Positions 16,989-24,614 of a stretch of DNA of 45,318 bases are shown in pieces. A program made the translations under genes and the position numbers. Origin of the DNA: Oscillospiraceae bacterium (GTDB taxonomy: Bacteria > Bacillota > Clostridia > Oscillospirales > Oscillospiraceae); the NCBI GenBank assembly GCA_020025515.1, contig JAHHRZ010000018.1, positions 1-45,318 on the forward strand, given 5' to 3'. Under the pieces are notes generated by a model. It made no database searches, was not told the origin of the DNA, and was given only the letters and a program-made list of their open reading frames with translations. The stretch's first letter is position 1. Every line of letters starts with the position of its first letter.

Positions 16989-17000
16989 GGGTAATATAAC
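16972..17000. repeat. Imperfect inverted repeat in the divergent M50/SSB spacer
   Basis: GTTATACCCT and AGGGTAATATAAC face each other around a 6-base centre (16982-16987). The repeat overlaps the -35 region of the M50 operon promoter and precedes the SSB-like gene. It could be an operator; no regulator is identified. Confidence 0.4.
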
Positions 17001-17052
17001 CCCTTTCAGGCACATAGAGTGTTTCATACAACTGGTATATGAGGTGGAAGAT

Positions 17053-17652
17053 ATGGAATACACGGCCAACCAAATCACAATCCGAGGGACGCTCTTCCGG
17101 CTGCCCGAACTCTCTCACGAAAATCACGGCAAGCAGTTTTACCGTTTTTTGCTGGAAGTCCCCCGTCTTTCCGGCACAGTGGACCTGCTCCCTGTTGTGG
17201 TACGGGAGGATGTGCTAAACCAAGTGGACTTATCCGGGGGAATGTCTCTGACGGTTCAGGGGCAGATCCGTTCCCACAACAACCACAACCCAACGGGGCA
17301 GAGGCTTCTTATTTTTGTTTATGCCACATCCATTGAGGCTTGTGACGAAGAACCGGCCAATGAGGTTTGTCTGACCGGCGCGCTGTGCAAACCTCCTGTT
17401 TTTCGCAAAACCCCTCTGGGGCGTGAAATCTGCGATATCATGCTGGCAGTACCCAGAGCATATCGAAGATCAGACTATCTGCCCTGCATCCTCTGGGGAA
17501 GGACCGCCCAGGAAATTTCTCAGCTTACGGTAGGGGACTCCATCACACTCTCAGGAAGGATGCAGAGCCGGCAATATCGAAAAGTAACACCCGATGGGGA
17601 AGAAATCCGAACGGCTTACGAAATTTCAGCCCTTTGCGCATCCCCTACATAG
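17053..17652 (+). CDS. Tandem OB-fold single-stranded DNA-binding-like protein
   Basis: 199 residues; ATG 17053 follows GAGGTGG. Two related OB folds: residues about 5-95 (ITIRGTLFRLPELSHENHGKQFYRFLLEVPR...DLLPVVV) and 105-195 (VCLTGALCKPPVFRKTPLGREICDIMLAVPR...DYLPCILWG). The second has the SSB strand pattern with F/R-T-P-x-G-x-E. This double-domain SSB-like family is found in Clostridia and differs from canonical Ssb by lacking an acidic C-terminal tip. It probably binds single-stranded DNA; role unproven. Monocistronic, with a terminator directly after. Confidence 0.8.
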   Translation: MEYTANQITIRGTLFRLPELSHENHGKQFYRFLLEVPRLSGTVDLLPVVVREDVLNQVDLSGGMSLTVQGQIRSHNNHNPTGQRLLIFVYATSIEACDEEPANEVCLTGALCKPPVFRKTPLGREICDIMLAVPRAYRRSDYLPCILWGRTAQEISQLTVGDSITLSGRMQSRQYRKVTPDGEEIRTAYEISALCASPT

Positions 17653-17664
17653 AGAACCTATCTT

Positions 17665-17703
17665 AAAAGGGCCGTTTCAGTCTAAACTAAAACGGCCCTT
17701 TTT
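17665..17703. terminator. Bidirectional terminator
   Basis: AAAAGGGCCGTTT and AAACGGCCCTTTT form a long stem with T-runs on both strands. It serves the SSB-like gene (plus) and the convergent ABC exporter (minus). Confidence 0.9.
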
Positions 17704-17707
17704 CCAT

Positions 17708-19468
17708 TTAAATCAGCGCACTCTGGGTTTTGTAGAGTTCGGCGTACATGCCGCCCTTTTCCAGAAGCTCTTTGTGGGTGCCTTCTTCCTTGATAACGCC
17801 ATCCGCAATGGAGATAATGCGGGAAGCCGCCCGAATGGTAGACAGGCGGTGGGCGATAATCAGAGTGGTACGCCCCTTGGACAAATTATCCAATGCTCGT
17901 TGAATCTTTGCCTCTGTCACGGAATCCAGCGCAGAGGTTGCTTCATCCAAAATCAGAATAGGCGGGTTCTTGAGGAAAATCCGGGCAATGGAAATTCTCT
18001 GCTTCTGGCCGCCGGACAGAAGCGTGCCTCGCTCTCCCACATAGGTATCCAGGCCGTCGGGCATCGCCAGAATATCCTCATAGATCTCCGCTTTCTTAGC
18101 GGCCTCAATGACCTCTTCCCGTGTGGCATCGGGTTTGCCATAACGGATGTTTTCAAAAATGCTATCGGCAAAAAGGAACACGTCCTGCTGTACAACACCA
18201 ATGTTCTTATGAATGGACTGCTGCTTGATTTTCCGCACGTCTACCCCATCGATTTCGATAGAACCGCTGGAAACATCATAAAATCTGGGAATCAGCTGGC
18301 ACAATGTGGACTTACCGCCGCCGGAAGGGCCTACAATCGCCACAGTTTCACCGGGCTGCACATGCAGGTCAACTTTGTGAAGCACTGCCAAATCCGCATC
18401 ATAGGCAAATGACACATCCTTTACATCAATGCGGCCCTCAACCTTTTCCATGGAAATTGCATCCGGCGCATCCTGCTGACTGGGTTCTGTGGCCATGATG
18501 TCGCAGAACCGGGACAGGCCCGCAAAACCGCTGGCAAAGAGCTCAGAGAAGTTGGCAAGCTTTCGCAGAGGATTGATAAAGGTACCAATATACAAAGAGA
18601 AGGTCAGAAGATCCACCAAATCCATATGGCCCTTCATAATCAGCCAACCGCCGTAGGCGATGACTACTACCTGCAAAATACCAAGGAAGAACTCCATGGT
18701 AGAGGAAAAGCGAGCCATGGCCTTATGGAACTGACGCTTTGAACCTTTGTATCTGTCATTGGCCCGGGAGAACCGCTGGCTTTCCCATTTCTCATTGGCA
18801 AACGCTTTTGCCGTGCGGAAACCGGACAGAGAGGATTCAATTTCCGTATTGATATGGCCGACTTTTTTCTTCACTTCTTTGGAGGCGGCAGACATGCGCT
18901 TTTTCTGGAATGTGACAACCAATCCAAAAATCGGAAGCAATACCGCAACCACCAGTGCCAGTCTCCACTGTACATGGAACAGAACCGCCAGAGCGCCCAC
19001 AATGGTGATGCAGGCAATGGCGGTATCTTCGGGGCCGTGGTGAGCCAGTTCTGTCAGATCAAACAGATCAGAGGTCAGGCGGCTCATAAGCTGGCCTGTA
19101 CGATTTTTGTCATAAAAGTCATAGCCCAGCTCCTGCATATGGCCGAATAAGTCCCGCCGGATATCGGCTTCCACACGGATTCCGAAGGTGTGGCCCCAGT
19201 AGCAGACAACGAAATTCAAAAGGGTCCTGAGCAAATAGAACACCACTACCACTGCCATCACAATGAAGAAGGTTCTGTATGCTTTATCGGGAAGCCAGTC
19301 GTATAGAGCGGTTCTGGTAATCAGAGGAAACGCAAGATCGATGCCCGCCATCAGCATGGCACAGCAGATATCCAAAGCAAACAGCCTTTTGTGTGCCCCA
19401 AAGTAGGAAAAGAAAATCCGCAGCGGATTCCAGGTCCTATACTCCTTAGTCGTCATTTTTTTCTTCAT
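17708..19468 (-). CDS. ABC exporter, fused permease and ATPase (multidrug/lipid type)
   Basis: 586 residues from ATG 19468, eight bases after AAAGGA; longer upstream frames run through the promoter. Residues 1-330 hold a six-helix ABC1 transmembrane domain starting WNPLRIFFSYFGAHKRLFALDI. The ATPase domain has Walker A GPSGGGKST, signature LSGGQKQR, Walker B ILILDEATSALD and the switch HRLS. It is a homodimeric half-transporter of the MsbA/BmrA kind; the substrate cannot be read from sequence. Single gene, with a palindrome overlapping its -35 box. Confidence 0.93.
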   Translation of the reverse strand: MKKKMTTKEYRTWNPLRIFFSYFGAHKRLFALDICCAMLMAGIDLAFPLITRTALYDWLPDKAYRTFFIVMAVVVVFYLLRTLLNFVVCYWGHTFGIRVEADIRRDLFGHMQELGYDFYDKNRTGQLMSRLTSDLFDLTELAHHGPEDTAIACITIVGALAVLFHVQWRLALVVAVLLPIFGLVVTFQKKRMSAASKEVKKKVGHINTEIESSLSGFRTAKAFANEKWESQRFSRANDRYKGSKRQFHKAMARFSSTMEFFLGILQVVVIAYGGWLIMKGHMDLVDLLTFSLYIGTFINPLRKLANFSELFASGFAGLSRFCDIMATEPSQQDAPDAISMEKVEGRIDVKDVSFAYDADLAVLHKVDLHVQPGETVAIVGPSGGGKSTLCQLIPRFYDVSSGSIEIDGVDVRKIKQQSIHKNIGVVQQDVFLFADSIFENIRYGKPDATREEVIEAAKKAEIYEDILAMPDGLDTYVGERGTLLSGGQKQRISIARIFLKNPPILILDEATSALDSVTEAKIQRALDNLSKGRTTLIIAHRLSTIRAASRIISIADGVIKEEGTHKELLEKGGMYAELYKTQSALI

Positions 19469-19499
19469 TACACAATTCCTTTCTCTGTTATTTCCTACT

Positions 19500-19527
19500 A
19501 TTATACCTATTTTGCAAAAACTTGCAA
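19500..19527 (-). promoter_or_regulatory. Promoter of the ABC exporter
   Basis: Minus strand: TTGCAA (19527-19522), 16 bases, TATAAT (19505-19500), 31 bases before the ATG. Confidence 0.7.
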
Positions 19528-19536
19528 TATGCAAGT
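19520..19536. promoter_or_regulatory. Perfect palindrome over the ABC -35 box, candidate operator
   Basis: ACTTGCA and TGCAAGT flank a 3-base centre. The repeat covers the -35 box of the exporter promoter and ends 15 bases before the -35 of the divergent pseudouridine synthase promoter. A dimeric repressor bound here would block the exporter. Confidence 0.5.
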
Positions 19537-19551
19537 CTGCATCATTCTGTC

Positions 19552-19580
19552 TTGTAAGTTTTCGTTTTTTCGTGTATACT
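19552..19580 (+). promoter_or_regulatory. Promoter of the RluA-family gene
   Basis: TTGTAA (19552-19557), 17 bases, TATACT (19575-19580), 26 bases before ATG 19607. Confidence 0.7.
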
Positions 19581-19606
19581 GTAGAAAACGGACCGGAGGT
19601 CTTACA

Positions 19607-20254
19607 ATGGAACGAATGGAAACGCAGCATGATTATGTGGTCTGTGTGAAACCTGTAGGTATATCTTCAGAGGACGGACCCGGCTCTATGCCCGCCCTGC
19701 TGCGGCAGGAGCTGGGGGGAGAGATTTTTCCTGTGCACCGGTTGGATTTGAATGTAGGTGGCCTCATGGTCTATGCAAGGACCAAGGCTGCCGCAGCAAA
19801 GCTATCTCAGGCCGTCCAGGAAGGCACCATGGTAAAAGAATATCTTGCGATTCTTCACGGTATCCCGGCCCAATCAGAGGGCTCCTATGAGGACCTGCTC
19901 TGGAAGGATAGCAGGAAAAACAAGGTTTTTGTGGTAAACCGGCTTCGCAAGGGTGTGAAGCAGGCCAGTCTGACTTACCGATGCATCGAGACGGTGAAAG
20001 AAACCACCTTGGTTCACATTCGTCTTCATACAGGCCGCAGCCACCAAATTCGTGTTCAGTTTGCCTCACGGCACACGCCGCTCCTCGGGGATCATAAATA
20101 CGGAAGCCGGGATGACGAAAAATCCCCCGCCCTGTGGTCCACCCGCCTTACCTTCCCTCACCCAAAAACAAAGGAGCTGCTTACCTTCTCCTGCCTGCCC
20201 GCAGGAAACGCCTGGGACTCTTTTCAATCCCCTCAGTTGGACGAATTGCCCTGA
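19607..20254 (+). CDS. RluA-family RNA pseudouridine synthase
   Basis: 215 residues; ATG 19607 lies seven bases after GGAGG. The catalytic motif is HRLDLNVGGLMVYART (Asp in HRLD). IRLHTGRSHQIRVQFA and LLGDHKYGS complete the RluA core. No N-terminal S4 domain is present, so it is the short YdlC/TruC-like class. The exact target uridine in rRNA or tRNA is not predictable. It is divergent from the ABC exporter and has its own promoter and terminator. Confidence 0.9.
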   Translation: MERMETQHDYVVCVKPVGISSEDGPGSMPALLRQELGGEIFPVHRLDLNVGGLMVYARTKAAAAKLSQAVQEGTMVKEYLAILHGIPAQSEGSYEDLLWKDSRKNKVFVVNRLRKGVKQASLTYRCIETVKETTLVHIRLHTGRSHQIRVQFASRHTPLLGDHKYGSRDDEKSPALWSTRLTFPHPKTKELLTFSCLPAGNAWDSFQSPQLDELP

Positions 20255-20265
20255 ATCATCAAAAT

Positions 20266-20303
20266 AGAGCTGCGGCAGCCATCTTTCTGCCACAGCTCTT
20301 TTC
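20266..20303. terminator. Bidirectional terminator
   Basis: AGAGCTGCGGCAG and CTGCCACAGCTCT pair around an 8-base loop, followed by TTTC on the plus strand and ATTTTG on the minus strand. It separates the RluA-type gene from the convergent M20 peptidase. Confidence 0.8.
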
Positions 20304-21437
20304 TTACATATGATGGAGAATCAGGGCGCACGCCAGCTTTACACCCGGAAGGACACTGTCCCTGTAAATCCACTCTTCCCGAGTATGCGCACCCGCCCCA
20401 ACGCAGCAGCCGACACAAACGGAGGCAATCCCCTGAGATAACGGGATATTACAATCGGTGGAGCCAACCCCATAAACCAGCGGTGTGCCGAAGTAGGTTT
20501 CATAGGCCGCCGACACGCGGGCTGTCAGGGCCTGCTCTGCCTGTGGCTCTACGGGGATTCCGCAGGGCCGATCCCCTACCTGAGTCACCGTCACACGAAC
20601 GCCCTTTGCCTGATAGTAAGCAATGCAGGCCCGGAAGTGCTGTTCCATGAAATCCAGGGATTCCTTTTCATCCGAGCGAAATTCATAGAGCATCTGTGCA
20701 TGCTGCGCTATGGTATTCACGGAGGTGCCGCCCTCAATCGTTCCCACATTATAGGTGCTTTTCCCCTTTGGTGGCACCTTCATGGTATATAAGCTGTTGA
20801 TCATAGAGGACAGATAGACAATGGCATTGCGGTTTCCAAAGGCAGAAAGAGAATGGCCGCCCTCTGTGTCCACCTCAACCTGATAGCGTCTGGAGCCCAC
20901 CGCGCGGTTCACGCCATGGTCATTGGCACTGTCAAAGGTGACAAATTCTCTGATTCGATCTCCATAGGTCTCAATGATCTTTCTGGCACCCTTTAGATTT
21001 CCAAGCCCCTCTTCCCCGGCGTTTATCACTAGCAGAAGGCCGCAGTCTTTGGGCTTCATATGGTGCTGCGCAATGTATTTTGCCGCCATTAAAAGGGCCA
21101 CTGCGTTGGCTGTGTCGTCTCCGATTCCGGGGCAGTAAATTTTTCCGCCCTCCAACCGAAGCGGCAGTTCTTCCAAATCCGGGAATACCACATCACTGTG
21201 GGCCATAAAAACCATGATGGGACAATTCCCCTCACAGCCAACAGGATAGACCACATTCTTGGCGTCGTCTATCAATACACCCTCTGCCCCCTGGGCTTCC
21301 AGCCAGGTCTTACAAAATTCCGCCCGCTTTTCCTCCTGATTGGATGGGGCAGGTATTTTTGCCAAGGTAACAAGAAGATCGATTGCTTCCTGTTCCCATG
21401 CCTGTAAATCATTCAAAATCTCCTGGGATAACTCCAC
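20304..21437 (-). CDS. M20 family zinc peptidase (PepT/ArgE-like)
   Basis: 377 residues starting at GTG 21437, seven bases after AAGGAG; an ATG-initiated longer frame would read through the promoter. Metal and catalytic motifs in order: MAHSDVVFPD (His, Asp), GIGDDTANAVALL (bridging Asp), NAGEEGLGN (catalytic Glu and ligand), TFDSAND and C-terminal GAGAHTREEW (His). A lid/dimerisation domain is inserted at about 190-300 (TEGGHSLSAFGNRNAI). Members are cytosolic di-/tripeptidases or deacylases; specificity is uncertain. Monocistronic. Confidence 0.9.
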   Translation of the reverse strand: MELSQEILNDLQAWEQEAIDLLVTLAKIPAPSNQEEKRAEFCKTWLEAQGAEGVLIDDAKNVVYPVGCEGNCPIMVFMAHSDVVFPDLEELPLRLEGGKIYCPGIGDDTANAVALLMAAKYIAQHHMKPKDCGLLLVINAGEEGLGNLKGARKIIETYGDRIREFVTFDSANDHGVNRAVGSRRYQVEVDTEGGHSLSAFGNRNAIVYLSSMINSLYTMKVPPKGKSTYNVGTIEGGTSVNTIAQHAQMLYEFRSDEKESLDFMEQHFRACIAYYQAKGVRVTVTQVGDRPCGIPVEPQAEQALTARVSAAYETYFGTPLVYGVGSTDCNIPLSQGIASVCVGCCVGAGAHTREEWIYRDSVLPGVKLACALILHHM

Positions 21438-21469
21438 AGAATCACTCCTTCGACCTGTTTGATAGAGCC

Positions 21470-21498
21470 AGTATACCACACTTTCCAAAAACTGGCAA
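21470..21498 (-). promoter_or_regulatory. Promoter of the M20 peptidase
   Basis: Minus strand: TTGCCA (21498-21493), 17 bases ending in GTGTGG, then TATACT (21475-21470). The TGTGG block is a TRTG extended -10. Confidence 0.75.
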
Positions 21499-21560
21499 CG
21501 CCCATTCACAGGCAAGCTTTTCCCCTCCCCTGCCGCACAAGTGTCTGTCTCATAAAGCGC

Positions 21561-21599
21561 AGCCGACCGCATCTGAGCATGTTCCAGATGCGGCCGGCT
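21561..21599. terminator. Long hairpin downstream of the first YidC-hydrolase gene
   Basis: AGCCGACCGCATCTG and CAGATGCGGCCGGCT pair with one mismatch. On the minus strand the tail is GCGCTTTAT, a poor T-run, so termination is likely but weak. Confidence 0.5.
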
Positions 21600-21662
21600 C
21601 TTATTGGTTGTGTTCTTTTGCAGAGGCATCCATATCCCTCTACTTCCCGTTTCCGGGGCTGT

Positions 21663-24422
21663 TTAAGGATTTACTTCTTTCCATTTACTCATGTCAAAGA
21701 TATCATCATGCACAGAAAACCAGGCATCTGCCAAAAATGTATTGCCGTTATTTTCATCCGTGCTCCATTTGCTGGAATAAAGAATGTACTGTTCAGAGCC
21801 GTTCTTTGCATCATTGACAATGGGCTTTTCTGTAAAGGGATTCGTGGGATTCTGAATGAGGCCACCGGTTGCCAATGTGGGCACATCCGCATTGGTCATA
21901 AAGGTCATATCCGTGGTGAATTCCTTGGAATTGAAGTCCTTTACCAGCAGAAGCGGGTTATAGAACATGGCATCTTCGATGTTGCTGCTACCAAACAGCA
22001 TGTCATCAAACTGATGCAGCGGGCTTCCGTGGTCGGATACAATAATGATTCTGGTGTTATCATACACGCCGGTCTCCCGCAAATAATCCAGCCAGTTTCC
22101 TAACTGAATCATTGCCGCCATATTGGCATGATAATGAGTGGCCTGCTTTTCTTCCGTCATCTTCAGCTCACGTCCCTGGAAAATCAGCCGGTCCTTGTGC
22201 GCGTTATCATAAGCTGTGTTGTCAACAACGGCGGCAGGCTCGTATTCCGGCGCCTTCAGCAAGGCCGGTTCGTGGGTTGTGTCATTGCTGATCATCATGA
22301 AGGTGTTTTCATTGCCGTCTCTAACATCCGTAATCTGGGGAAGACTCTTCAGCACATTATAAGAGCGCATGAACGCAGAAGAAATTCCGGTCGCCTTTGA
22401 AACACCGTCCTGAATCTGGACGCCTTGACTGGAAGCCGTCACATTGTGCAGCGCATCCACATCGTTATAGACACCCTCAGAGTAAATAAAGGGCTGGGTA
22501 AAGACAGGCGCTATTTTAAATATGCTGTAGCAGAAGAAATTCCGATTCAATGTCTGCTCTGTTTCGGCCAACGCCTCCGGAGAGATATCATCGAATTTAC
22601 CCATTGTGATATAGGCATTGATGTCGGGGTAATCGTCATAAATGGACAGATCGGGAATCCAGCCATAGCCTGCATAGGTGGGGTCGCACACGGTAACCTC
22701 ATAGCCTTCCTTGTCAAAGATAACGGGCATTACCTTAAGCGCTTCATTCTGCTTCTCTACCAGGGGCGTATCCGCCCGTTTGTTCATCTCTACAGGGGTG
22801 TACTCATATCCGCCATAGAGTGCCGGCGTACCTACATTGGTAAAGCCGCCATAGGATATGGTGTTGGGATAATAGGTGAACCCAGCAAACTGTTCTTTCA
22901 GTTCCGGTTTTTCCTGCATGAGATAGGGAATATAGCCATTGATGGCCCGGTCCATCATAATCACGACCACATTCTGTCCGTTTTTGCTCAGGGGAATCCT
23001 GGCATATTCCTGTGCATTCATCTGCAGCTTTGTAATTGTATCCTTCGCTACATTGTGAATCTCGTTCACATTGAAAACGGAAATTCCGAAAACAGCCAGT
23101 CCTGCGGCCAGATAGATCACCCGCACCAGTTCCACTTTCTTCTTCCAAATGAGATACAGTACCGCTACAGCAGCCATCAGAATCAGGACATTCAAAAGCT
23201 GATCTTTCAGGAGAAACTCCGGGTAAACGTCATATTTGAGCTGAGGAGACAAATTGCCATAGTTTGTTCCAAAGAACATATAATCAATCACGGCAATGCC
23301 GGACAAGGCCCACATGCCGAACCCCATAAGCTTTTTTTCGGCAGGCTTTGCAAGCATATAGAAAATTCCAAACCATACAATAAATGTGCCCGCAGCCAGC
23401 AAAAGCGAATTTATCACATACAGCACAGGGTTGTTGTGGCTTATCACATTGATAAACTCCGCAGGAGATGCCTTAATGAGTGCAGAAGGAATAAAGGCAC
23501 CGGTGAGAAGCGTGACAAAGATGCTCCCAAGGAAAAACACAGACTTATCTTTCTTGGTAACTTCCAGGGTATTTTCGGTCTTGAACCGCTTTCTTACAAA
23601 GTAAAGGAGCAGAGGCAGCTGCAACAACAGCAGACACGCCACAACCAGCACTTGCTTCCGGAAAGATGGCATTGGATGCACAAACATGAGAAAGGCAATG
23701 GCAGACGCACTGACTGCGGAAAACAGTGCTCCCAAGATTAACTTTGGATTTTTCAGCTTATAGAAGACATTCTTCAGCAGAGAAAATAGATTATTTAAGG
23801 TCCAGTAAAACACAAGGCCGGAAGGAGACTCATACAAAAATACAAGGAAAATCAGGGCCATTGCGTACAGCTGGATTTTGCTTTTCAGAGGAAATCCCTT
23901 CGTGTAGATAAATCCGGAAATCAGATTGATGGCCGTCATTAAGATGGGGAGCAGATGGATCGTATAGCCGGCGATGACCAGCATTTCATCCGGTGCGCCC
24001 AGATCCCGAATCGGCCCGAAGGACACTCCGTTGAGCACCTGCAGCTGAGAAAGGAAGTTATAGGCCGCCATAAAAAACGGAATCTCCAACAGCAGGGACA
24101 GGGACCCTTTCAGGGCATTGGTGGGCTTATAATGGTTTTGGCGGTAGTATGTCTGAAGCATCATAAACCGCTCATCGCCCTTGAAGGTCTTTTTAATGTG
24201 TGTCACCCAGGGCTTCAGTTTGGCCTCTGTATCTCGTTCCTCTGCCTGCATGGCGTCTGCCTGCTTGTACAGCGGGAGCACCAGGAAGTTCACGGCCAGG
24301 CTTAAAAAGATAATCGAGATCCCGGGATGATCAATGACCCGGTTTGCCAGTGAGAAAACTACTTCAAACAGCAATTCCAGAGGGCCAATAATCAAGTTAT
24401 ATAGTGCAGTTAAGATAGACAT
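21663..24422 (-). CDS. YidC/Oxa1-like membrane domain fused to an alkaline-phosphatase/LTA-synthase-like hydrolase (copy 1)
   Basis: 919 residues from ATG 24422, five bases after AAAGGAG. Residues 1-240 follow the YidC/Oxa1 plan: GISIIFLSLAVNFLVLPLYKQAD, a charged loop (KKTFKGDERFMML), YYRQNHYKPTNALKGSLSLLLEIPFFMAAY and GLVFYWTLNNLFSLLKN. The groove arginine of YidC proteins reads Asn45. About 245-470 is a second multi-pass region. About 480-900 is an extracytoplasmic alkaline-phosphatase-fold domain: Asp491 (VVVIMMDRA), likely nucleophile Thr528 (GGFTNVGTPAL), Asp797-His798 (VSDHGSPL). LTA synthases and phosphoethanolamine transferases share this fold, so a phospho-group transfer at the outer membrane face is inferred. 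The paralogue lies directly upstream, 192 bases away with no clear promoter between, so both are probably co-transcribed. Confidence 0.85.
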   Translation of the reverse strand: MSILTALYNLIIGPLELLFEVVFSLANRVIDHPGISIIFLSLAVNFLVLPLYKQADAMQAEERDTEAKLKPWVTHIKKTFKGDERFMMLQTYYRQNHYKPTNALKGSLSLLLEIPFFMAAYNFLSQLQVLNGVSFGPIRDLGAPDEMLVIAGYTIHLLPILMTAINLISGFIYTKGFPLKSKIQLYAMALIFLVFLYESPSGLVFYWTLNNLFSLLKNVFYKLKNPKLILGALFSAVSASAIAFLMFVHPMPSFRKQVLVVACLLLLQLPLLLYFVRKRFKTENTLEVTKKDKSVFFLGSIFVTLLTGAFIPSALIKASPAEFINVISHNNPVLYVINSLLLAAGTFIVWFGIFYMLAKPAEKKLMGFGMWALSGIAVIDYMFFGTNYGNLSPQLKYDVYPEFLLKDQLLNVLILMAAVAVLYLIWKKKVELVRVIYLAAGLAVFGISVFNVNEIHNVAKDTITKLQMNAQEYARIPLSKNGQNVVVIMMDRAINGYIPYLMQEKPELKEQFAGFTYYPNTISYGGFTNVGTPALYGGYEYTPVEMNKRADTPLVEKQNEALKVMPVIFDKEGYEVTVCDPTYAGYGWIPDLSIYDDYPDINAYITMGKFDDISPEALAETEQTLNRNFFCYSIFKIAPVFTQPFIYSEGVYNDVDALHNVTASSQGVQIQDGVSKATGISSAFMRSYNVLKSLPQITDVRDGNENTFMMISNDTTHEPALLKAPEYEPAAVVDNTAYDNAHKDRLIFQGRELKMTEEKQATHYHANMAAMIQLGNWLDYLRETGVYDNTRIIIVSDHGSPLHQFDDMLFGSSNIEDAMFYNPLLLVKDFNSKEFTTDMTFMTNADVPTLATGGLIQNPTNPFTEKPIVNDAKNGSEQYILYSSKWSTDENNGNTFLADAWFSVHDDIFDMSKWKEVNP

Positions 24423-24514
24423 TTTTTCTCCTTTCATTCTACCGTCCACTTCTTTATTTCATCATTTCAAAAAGCGTATTGGATATCAAAAGAGGATTCT
24501 CTTTTACAGCACTG

Positions 24515-24551
24515 TGCGGAGGACACAGGCAGTGATCCTGCGTCCTCCGCC
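24515..24551. repeat. Intercistronic stem-loop between the two YidC-hydrolase genes
   Basis: GCGGAGGAC.CAGG and CCTG.GTCCTCCGC form a long stem. On the minus strand the tail is ACAGTGCTGTAAAAG, without a T-run. It may stabilise or attenuate the transcript rather than stop it. Confidence 0.5.
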
Positions 24552-24614
24552 GTGGCTATGGGGTTCCCCACGCACCTGCTCTTCCAGTTCTTTTGATCCC
24601 TCCGGTTACAGAGT

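Noticed and set aside
19469..19630. Longer N-terminus for the ABC exporter.
   Set aside because: The extension crosses the exporter's own promoter and palindrome; ATG 19468 has a good ribosome site and fits the family.
22425..23741. Plus-strand 438-codon frame.
   Set aside because: Antisense to the first YidC-hydrolase gene, with His/Gln-rich low-complexity translation typical of a shadow.
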